DNA from: Coniferiporia sulphurascens
Lineage: Eukaryota; Basidiomycota; Agaricomycetes; Hymenochaetales; Hymenochaetaceae
DNA: 64,000 nucleotides
Assembly (NCBI GenBank): GCA_002794785.1
Contig: NBBA01000008.1
Location: 558,001-622,000 of the forward strand
Reading direction: 5' to 3'
Below the pieces are notes generated by a model. That model was not told the DNA's origin, ran no database searches, and saw only the letters and a list, made by a program, of their open reading frames with translations. Positions 56,901 to 64,000 of the stretch are shown piece after piece (position 1 is the stretch's first letter; each line of letters begins with the position of its first letter). A program made the translations under genes and the position numbers.

Positions 56901-57909
56901 TTGCTTGGGCGCATTCGTTGTTCCACCAATACGAATAGGAAAAGTTAGACGAAGAAGTTTTTGGCATGATTTCTGTGGTTGTTAGTAAGATTTTTTCAGA
57001 TAGTTTATTAGCGTAATCATGCACAGAGTCATTATCGGTGAAAATGGGAAGTGGTTGGTCATCGAGGTGAAAACTGAATTTTTCAATCCATTCTTTTTTA
57101 CGTTCTGGGTCATACTTATAGGTTATTGGAGCGTCTTCGGGTTGAAAATCGAGGTTGATAGGAAGGTACGCAATGGTAATTGGGATATGGTCGGATGAAT
57201 ATGCTGCGATATCGATGCAGGTCCAGTCGTAGAAGAAGTCAGAGAGGATTGCTGAAAAATTGAGAAGCGTTAGATCAATAATAGAGTCAGCTTGTCGATG
57301 TTGTCCTTTTCGTGTAGGAAAGTCGGTGTCGTTGATAATGAAAAGGGATTGATCTTGAGTCCAGGTTAGGAATGTTTCAGCTTCGGCAGTCGTTCGGCGC
57401 GGTTGTCTGTTGGGTAGTTCCCATTCTGGATGATGAAGATTGAAGTCGCCCATAACGCATGTCGGTATGTCGTAATCGAGTTCTGTATCAGTGAGGGTGC
57501 GTATGTTTTCTCCCATGATGCCGGAGCCGTAATTGTAGCAATTCATGATGCGGAAGGTTTTGTTTAAATACGTGACGTCGATGGTCATAAAGTCCTTGTG
57601 GTTGATGATATCTTGTCGCGAGATTGCTGATAAATGTGGAAAAGATTTTCTGACGTAGGTGATGACGTGGGGTTTTATGGAAGAGTTAGTATCATAAGCG
57701 GGAATAAAATAATCCCAAGATGGATGTTTGATAGGGAGAAAAATAGGAGTCCCTTCGGGGTTAGTATCAGATCGGTTTAGGCCGGAGAAGATAATGCACA
57801 GTTCTTGAAGTACGAGGATATGTAATTTTGGGTTATTGAGGAGTCGAGTAGTACGTGGGCCGCTTTTAGCTACATTTAGCTGAAGAATTCGAAGGGCCGT
57901 GTGATTCAT
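53962..57909 (-). pseudogene. LINE II-B ORF2: endonuclease, reverse transcriptase, RNase H; two TGA codons
   Basis: A single frame of 3948 nt with the same domain order as copy A. The endonuclease has VMGDFNLHHPEW and an intact SSDHIPITI motif. The reverse transcriptase has AIDIKGYFDNVNHSRL, VGIPQGSPISPI and AYVDDQLILV. RNase H has YTDSSKNYKN (Gly of YTDGS changed to Ser) and LHWSPGHLGIPGN. The knuckle is CPCGEHIQTRDHIIRRCP. TGA codons lie at 56638-56640 and 55156-55158, both where copy A reads CGA. This is the least damaged ORF2 in the window. Confidence 0.92.
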
Positions 57910-60252
57910 AAAGTGTCGTCGTGAACTGAGTTTTGCGGGTCGATGTGCATAGACGGGGAAGATGGGCGGGTAACGGATGTGTTGGTAATAAGGCTGCGTC
58001 TGGATGGGTGGACGTTAATCAAATTTGGGTTAGTTGCAGATGGTGAGGGTGGAGACGAAAGGGTCATTCGGACTGGAGCTGGAAAACGATTGTAATACAT
58101 AGACCGTTGTGGACAATCGATGGAGTCAGCTGGGTGAGCGCCGGAGCAATTTACGCAATAGAAATGATCACAGGGTTGGTTTTCTTGATAACGGGCACTG
58201 GAACATCCTGAACACATTTCTCGATGCTGAGAAGTAAGATGATGTTTGGAGGCGCAGTATTGACAGCCTAAGGGTTGATTGCATTGGATTGTGAGGTGAC
58301 CAAACTTCCAACATTTGGTGCATTGTGAGAACCGAGGTTTTGCTTTCCACTCGACGGGTACTGTAGATTGACCGAAAATGAAGAAAACTGACGTCATTAC
58401 TTTACGTAATAAATCTCCGTTTGGATCTTCGAAGGCGAAGGAGATGGATGACCGAGATTTAGTGATGAATTCGGGATTGCAAGCCCAGCATGGGGGTTGG
58501 GTAATTTTTAGGGATCGGAATAGGTCGTTAAGGAGAAGAGACCAGAGAATTTCGAGTTCGGTAAAAATTGGCATATTAGGTCCGTTTGACGTAATGATAT
58601 TGCTGATTATAACCTTGGACCATTTGGTGTCACGGGTGATGGTGAGGGGGTGGTTGGGTCGTAATTCGAATGCTTCTTTGAGAATTGGGATAATCGTGTT
58701 AATAGAATTAGTAGAAATATTGCTGGGGAATGAGAAAATGCAATTTCCCGCCATGTTCCAGTCCGCGCCAATGATCCGAATATGCCGAGCTGTTGGGATG
58801 CGGTCAAGCTTGAGTTGGATTCGGTCAATGAGAGTTTTTGAGTTAGGTCTGACGGATAATGGAATGTTCTGTCCTTGGAAACGAGCGACGTAACGGGTCA
58901 GAGTTGAAATAGACGCTGGTGCTGATGGTAAAAGTTTTGGTTGGGTATTCGGCATATTGAGGCCCAGGTGATCCTTGTAGGTTAGAGTGCTTATTGGTTG
59001 GTTAACTACTGGGTTCCGGACGAGAACAGGAGATGGGGTGCGTTGTCTTGGTCCTAATGGACGGGCCCGAGGGGTGGTATCTTGCACAATAGGGGAAATG
59101 AAACCGTGGCTAACGTTATTGGGTTCGTATGTATTTTCGGAGAAAGAGACGTGTTTGTCGGTATTTTGATGCGCTGGTTTATCGATTGTGGCTACTGTTT
59201 CTTCGAGCTGAACGAGTCGGGAAAGAATACGAGATTCGAGATCTTGAGCATGCTTTTTTGCCTGTTCTTGAAGCGTTGACTGAAGGGAGTTAATCATATT
59301 TGAAATTTCCGAGAAATTGGTTTCCGTTGGTTTGGTTGTCGGAGTGTTTACGTCCTCGTCATCATAAGCATTGTCGTACATGGAGTCAGGGAAGAGAATG
59401 GGGTTCCGGACTTTAAAGTCAAATTGGCCAGCGTCGTCGATGGTAATTTTGTTGTATGTAATCGGGGTTTTTATATCGGCTGGGTGTATGACTGATACTT
59501 TGGTGTTAGACGGAACGAAATGCAGGTGAAAAAGTTGTATGGCATTCGCGAGTGAATTCATGGAGTGGTCGGTAAGGTGTTGATTGTATTTGGTTGGCCA
59601 TGTTTTTGCAATGAGGTTAAGGATTTGTTCGATGGAGAGGGTCCATTTGTCAAAAGATGCTGGGGCTAAAATGTTTTCCAAGGCGTTACGTGCTTCAGAA
59701 ATGATAATTTGATCTTCAATGTTTGATTCGTCCGGTGTCGGTGTGAATCGAAGGTGTCGATGTTGTTGCGTGTGACTTTCGGAAGATGAAGAAGATTGAT
59801 GTGACTGAATCGAAGATTGGTGTGACAGTATAGGGGCAGGTGCATGTATAGTGGCAGGACGAGTCATGTCAGTTGGGGAGGCAGCCTGTACGAGAGATTG
59901 AGAATCCAAGGGGAAAACTACGTCCATTGGAGTGACCGTTGGTGCAGCTAGGGTGATATCTGAGTAATTGGCATAGGTGGAAGAAAAGTCTTGAAAATGA
60001 GCATTGAAAGAGGGGTCTTGAGATGTTGGCATAGATAAGACAGAAGGGGTTTGAGACGACAGTAATATTTGCTGATAACCTGTTATGTTAATGTTTTTGT
60101 CGGTTTCTGGGTTTTCTTTGGGCGGAGACGGAAGAGGGCGGGGGGTGAGTTTGAAGAGGAATGTTGAGGTTTTGAGAGTTGTATTGACGCATCTCTTCTG
60201 GGGTGTTGGCGAATGTCTGGCTGCTGAAAGATGGGTTAGGAGAGTTCGCCAT
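57906..60252 (-). pseudogene. LINE II-B ORF1, gag-like, N-terminal frameshift
   Basis: ATG 60252 begins MANSPNPSFSSQTFANTPEE. Near 60140, two bases are missing relative to copy A in a C-rich stretch, so the start frame ends early. The remaining about 740 codons are open in another frame down to 57906, including the coiled-coil-like LQSTLQEQAKKHAQDLESRI and the knuckles CTKCWKFGHLTIQC, CQYCASKHHLTSQH and CSGC. The long open frame that extends upstream of the ATG into the MITE is a by-product. ORF1 ends TTA-TGA with ATGA shared with ORF2. Confidence 0.88.
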
Positions 60253-60448
60253 GGGGGAAAGAAAAATAAAGGGGGTAGGGGAAATGGAGGATTGGGAAGT
60301 GGATGTGGTGAAGTTGAGTGTAAAACAGCTCGACGGATGTCTACTGTGAGTGAGGACCAGGTGTGGGTGGTTAACCCAGAGAGTTTAGGGGCGGCGAATG
60401 TGGCTGTGCTTAAGGTGTGATGATGGTGGTCAGAGGTCAAGGGGTGCT

Positions 60449-60462
60449 GGCCGGTCCGTAAC
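60449..60462. repeat. Target-site duplication, right copy (GGCCGGTCCGTAAC)
   Basis: Adjoins the 5' end of LINE II-B and continues directly into the MITE tip ATCCACCTG and its TA duplication. Confidence 0.9.
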
Positions 60463-60943
60463 ATCCACCTGTAAGTACTGTAGAAAAAAGTTCCTGCCCT
60501 TGTGCAAGGTCCCATCCATGCTCGGTCGGGAGACTCAGTCTTTTCATTTTATTGCATCCCTTACGGTATCCTTGAAGGATCTTCATTTCCGAAAATCGCC
60601 TGGATTGATATAAAGAACTATCAAAAATACCCTCGGTGAATCTGGCACCGTGACCCCATGGCATACTACAAGAGCCAGGTACTCGGTGCTGCGGAGGCCA
60701 GTGCGACCTGCCACTATACAAATCTCGGAGGTTCCTCGCAATTCTATGGCATTCGTGCTGGCTAAGGCTGTCGTGCGAACGGATATACCCTTTTTTGAGT
60801 AACAAACTTATGATAACTCTACCGATTTCAAGTCAGGACGTTTGGACTCTAGAGGCTCGTAATATGCGACCATAATATCGAATTCCTCCTGGTATCCACG
60901 TGCCGATGATCTAATATTCTAGAACCACAAGTCTAAGGGGTTC

Positions 60944-61377
60944 ATGGTTGACAATCAGACTAGCTCTGCGCATCAACTGTCTTATGAAGATACTCAAGGG
61001 TTTATGCGATCGTTCAGCCGCTACTTTCAAAATCAAATTATCACGTACTTTCCGTGAGTATTCACTTCATTTAACACTGTAAGCAACGCCCAATTTACAA
61101 AGAGCCTTGTGTTTTGATCGAAGCCTGTGTCTGCAGTCTCGTAACATTGCTCGCTCAGGCAAAACCACGCTTTTGGAGCAAGCTTAAGCCCGGTATTTCT
61201 GTGCTAGATCCGTGGTTCACCGAGACTCAATTGCCGGAGTTTCGGAATGGAGCTTTGTCACGTATGCACTGTAAAGCGTCATACTTCCCTTGCAACAAAC
61301 TCGGGCGAACAATGACCGAGTGGCCACAACAACCACGGACCTGGCTGGTGAAAAACGCGAGTTCGGGGGTGAGGTGA
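60944..61377 (+). CDS. Possible small two-exon gene of unknown function
   Basis: ATG 60944 reads MVDNQTSSAHQLSYEDTQGF. An intron of 83 bp (61054-61136, GTGAGT...CTGCAG) joins it in frame to LVTLLAQAKPRFWSKLKPG, ending at TGA 61375-61377 (116 aa, 351 nt). Good splice signals and intact phase support it; no domain is recognised and the length is short, so it may be a remnant. Confidence 0.3.
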
Positions 61378-61698
61378 GCACTGAACTTCTGAACCTAACC
61401 ATAACTTTAAGCTCAGAAGAATTGAAGCGAACATACCATATTGATCAGTATACGTGGGGCGGAGCGTTCGCTTCTATGCCTTTAACCTACACCTTACTTC
61501 TGCTACTATTCAACGGTGTCTGCAATGAAGAAGGCTGGTTCCTGAGCCGAGAAGGGTACGTAACTGATCGCATGGTCATAGTCACACGGCTCGAGCGAAT
61601 TTATCTGACAGAGAACCAGTTAGCATCGCATCGGATATCTTCCTCTAACTCTTGTTGGTACTCGGAATCCCACCTATATTGGGGCCGGCGCCCCACTC

Positions 61699-61704
61699 TA
61701 TATA
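61699..61704 (+). promoter_or_regulatory. TATA-like box of the P450 gene
   Basis: TATATA lies about 100 bp upstream of ATG 61801, a normal spacing for a fungal core promoter. Inferred from sequence and position. Confidence 0.5.
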
Positions 61705-61800
61705 CCCGAGATAGTGAAGAGAAGGGACTGGTTAAGATAAAAAGACTGCTCTAGCTGAAGCGAGCGGGAGCGTCCAAGCCATCCCCCATCCCGCGGCACC

Positions 61801-64000
61801 ATGTTCACAGATACCGCCTACAGCCCTGCGTTTCAGTGGCTCTTCAACCTAGACCCTCGTTTTCTTGCAGCTGTTGGCATAAGCTTAAGTGCGGTCGCCG
61901 TGTATACTCATGTTCGATATAGGGGCTCCAATGGACGCTCTCAGTATCATCCCAGCCCTCCGTCCGATCCTATAATTGGTCATCTTCGCATCATGCCAAC
62001 CAGGGAACAGTGGAAGACGTTTGCCAAGTGGGGAAGAACGCTAGGTATTGTCTGCTTCAATCGTATTATACATACGTGCTTATACTGTGGTTGTACCCCC
62101 CAGGCGACATAATTCACACATGCGTACTTGGCCGTCATGCGCTTATCATCAACTCAGCGGAAGTGGCGCGTGAGCTCATGGAAAAGAGGGGAGCCAACTT
62201 TTCAGACAGGCCTCATTTCTATCTTCTTGGGGACGTGTACGTCCGTTGTCCGTAAAGATTATTACCACCTTTTGACGTCTCTTCCGAACGCTGCACAGTT
62301 TCGGATGGGGAAAGATGCTCACTTTCCTTCCGTATGGAAGCAGATTTCGGACACAGCGCCGGCTCATGCAGCAATACTTCAATTCGCAAGCTGTGGCAGC
62401 CTTCCGTCCAAACCAAATCGAGGAGATTAAGACCTTACTCAAGAACCTCCTTGAATCCCCGGAGAACTTTGTGCACCACATTAACCGGTAAGCACATTCC
62501 TTTTTTTTTCAATCCTGGGTATTTAAGTGCCAATTTTATTCAGAATGAACACAGCGACGCTAGTGATGGCGACGTATGGGCACAAAGTTGAATCGAATGA
62601 CGATGAGTATACTAGGCTAGCAGTTGATGCTGCTACCAGAGTGTCGGCCGCTGGCGTCCCCGGAGCAACTCTAGTTGATCTCGTCCCTTTCCGTGCGTAT
62701 TGTCTTTGTGGTTATTATCTGGGAGGCCAGAAAATCCAAATAATCTAATCCAAATACAGTGCGCCACATGCCATTCTGGCTTCCTGGAGCGTGCTCTCGG
62801 AAGGAGGCGGCCAAGTTGCGCGAAATAACAGACGACATGTTGAATGTTCCCTATAATGACGTGAAAAGACTCAGGGTAAGTCTGTCTCCAGGTACATGTG
62901 TTCGTGACATCTTATTGCCATACAGAGTGCTGGGGAGGCTGTCCCGTCCTTGATGAGCCGCATGCTTGACGAATACGAGGCCAAACAAAAAGAGGACCCA
63001 GATCATGTGGTGAATATGAAGAACGTTTCCGGTATCATCCACGCAGGTACGATAATATCTTCTCGAAGATGAAGAAACCAGACTGATTCCAATTCGGATT
63101 GCTATTTCTTCCTTAAGCGGGCGTGGACACGGTTAGTCTCAAAAAAATTAAAGTGCCTGTGCGACTCCTCACCTAGGTTGTTTGTCTGTTTCAGTCGGAA
63201 GCGGCGTTGGTGACATTTTTCCTGATGATGACGTGCCACCCTGATGTCGCCGAGCGAGCCCGAGCGGAAATCGATAATGTGATTGGTTCCGAACGTCTGC
63301 CAACTCTCGATGATCGTCCTCGTCTTCCCTATGTTGAATGCATCCTAAAGGAGGTGCTACGGTAAGAATGAAGTCTAGATATATGGTAGCGGTATAATGG
63401 CTAATTCTGTTTGAAGCATCAATCCTCCTCTGCCCTTGGGTGAGCTTCACTGGTTCTAATTTCGTATTTCCGCCGACAGAGACAGTATGCATTTAGGTAT
63501 TCCGCACCAGTCTATGGAGGAAGATACATACCAGGACAAGATGATTCCCGCAGGAACTCTGATCATCCCAAATGTCTGGTGAGCGTCCTTGGATATTCCT
63601 CCGATCATCCGACATTTGACGCCGCATACATGTAGGCAAATGGCACGCGACGAGCGCTACTTCGAAGATCCGGCAGAGTTCAAGCCGGATCGTTTCCTAG
63701 AGAAAGTGCTCGCGCACAAAAGCCCAGATGGGGCGGTGCATGCGCTGAACGTCTTCAGCGCTGATGAACCGGCGTCATTGGTTTTCGGGTTCGGGAGAAG
63801 GTCAGTGGTTAAACCAAATACGACTATTAATATTTTGCTTTGATTCTGAACTCGGCCCGTGGTGCTTCAGGTTATGCCCCGGGCGCTTTTTTGTGGACGC
63901 CTCGCTTTGGATGGTCATGTCCAACGTTCTGGCGGCCTTTAATATTAAGCCATGCGTCGACACCATCACGGGAAAGGAAACAAAGCCTCCAATCGAGTTT
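61801..64000 (+). CDS. Cytochrome P450 monooxygenase (C-terminus beyond the window)
   Basis: A microsomal P450, cut at the right edge. Introns: 62045-62103, 62237-62298, 62488-62543, 62693-62759, 62876-62925, 63047-63117, 63132-63194, 63362-63416, 63440-63496, 63579-63635, 63801-63870; reading phase is kept throughout. The N-terminal anchor is FLAAVGISLSAVAVYTHV, followed by the Pro-rich HPSPPSDPIIGH hinge. The C-helix region reads FLPYGSRFRTQRRLMQQYF. The I-helix oxygen-binding AGVDT is encoded by a 14-nt exon (63118-63131). The K-helix ExxR is in ECILKEVLR, and the haem loop FGFGRRLCPGRF holds the Cys ligand. It resembles the expanded agaricomycete families annotated as O-methylsterigmatocystin oxidoreductase-like; the substrate is unknown. 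It hydroxylates small lipophilic compounds with electrons from P450 reductase. Confidence 0.93.

Larger units (their letters stand above)
53767..60448 (-). mobile_element. LINE family II, copy B, full length
   Basis: A 6682-bp element on the minus strand, head to tail with copy A. Its tail is a pure run of 31 T on this strand (53767-53797), against an interrupted tail in A, suggesting that B is the younger insertion. ORF1 is 60252-57906 and ORF2 is 57909-53962. Protein similarity to A is high but not identical (roughly 85-90% over the RNase H region by eye), so the pair is not a recent duplication of one copy. Confidence 0.92.
46834..60471. mobile_element. MITE copy 2, split by two LINEs
   Basis: The left part (46834-47064) starts CAGGTGGATGT and continues to GGCCGGTCCGTAAC. 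The right tip (60449-60471) is GGCCGGTCCGTAAC plus ATCCACCTG. TA flanks both outer ends (46832-46833 and 60472-60473). Read on the minus strand it matches MITE copy 1, including the GCTGCTCATGCG and AACTTGACTCAGTG segments, so it is the same family in reverse orientation. About 13.4 kb of LINE sequence sits inside its terminal inverted repeat. Confidence 0.88.
60474..61800. other. Region between MITE 2 and the P450 gene
   Basis: About 1.3 kb with one weak gene candidate (60944-61377, listed separately) and the P450 promoter. An open stretch at 61290-61754 has no ATG-led domain and is probably chance. Confidence 0.4.

Noticed and set aside
47065..60448. Segmental tandem duplication of one LINE as the origin of copies A and B
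   Set aside because: The copies differ at many sites, have different tails and each has its own target duplication, so separate insertions are more likely.
60253..60515. Upstream extension of the LINE II-B ORF1 frame across the 5' UTR into the MITE
   Set aside because: It crosses the element boundary and the target duplication, and lies in a different frame from the conserved ATG. It is open by chance.
61290..61754. 154-codon ORF upstream of the P450
   Set aside because: It has no domain, covers the P450 promoter region, and its start codon is not ATG-supported.
1..64000. CRISPR arrays, operons or bacterial features
   Set aside because: Spliced eukaryotic genes throughout; no regularly spaced repeats of CRISPR type were seen.

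Overview
The window is nuclear DNA of a filamentous fungus, almost certainly a basidiomycete of the mushroom-forming (agaricomycete) kind. Genes are dense and cut by many short introns (mostly 47-75 bp, GT-AG). The gene set fits: RNA polymerase III RPC2, cytosolic LeuRS, Dus4, Pus3, otubain, a many-exon P450 and Ser/Ala-rich secreted proteins. The accessory DNA is made of Tad-like LINEs with RNase H, TA-flanked MITEs and a solo LTR. I cannot name a species. Exon structures were worked out by hand; for the main spliced genes the exon lengths sum to a whole number of codons.

Layout. 1-3098: 5' part of a LINE (family I, minus strand) running off the left edge. 3270-3916: wreck of a GH17 beta-glucanase. 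4199-8754 (-): a 24-exon SNF2 ATPase of ERCC6L2 type, divergent from RPC2 (9095-13192, +). Then otubain (13490-14842, +) and a Pus3/Deg1 pseudouridine synthase (15044-16666, -). 16697-16948: a 252-bp MITE. 16964-23978: a full-length family I LINE with matching target duplications; its RNase H domain is split by a 560-bp solo LTR. 24281-28033: cytosolic leucyl-tRNA synthetase with two GC-AG introns. 28528-29710: a conserved-looking gene with a one-base frameshift. 31649-33400: secreted Ser/Ala-rich protein. 33899-36218: kelch protein. 36778-37676 (-): LEA-like SMP-repeat protein. 38042-38962: zinc-finger hypothetical. 39258-40260: GNAT acetyltransferase. 41256-42812 (-): Dus4, divergent from a small membrane protein (43032-43651). 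44114-46060 (-): large unknown ORF. 61801 to the right edge: cytochrome P450.

The most striking region is 46834-60471. A second MITE of the same family has been split by two complete LINEs (family II), head to tail on the minus strand. All three junctions carry the same 14-bp target sequence, which lies inside the MITE terminal inverted repeat. The second element therefore reused the exact target of the first, which suggests a LINE endonuclease specific for the end of a DNA transposon. Both ORF2s are 3948 nt long and single-frame; they are broken only by TGA codons, most of them where the sister copy has a CGN codon. This points to CpG deamination or RIP-like decay. Family I shows similar damage.

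Functionally, the resident genes are mostly housekeeping and translation-related (RPC2, LeuRS, Dus4, Pus3), with DNA repair (SNF2), deubiquitination (otubain), stress and surface proteins, and one secondary-metabolism or detoxification enzyme (P450). They do not form an evident pathway cluster.
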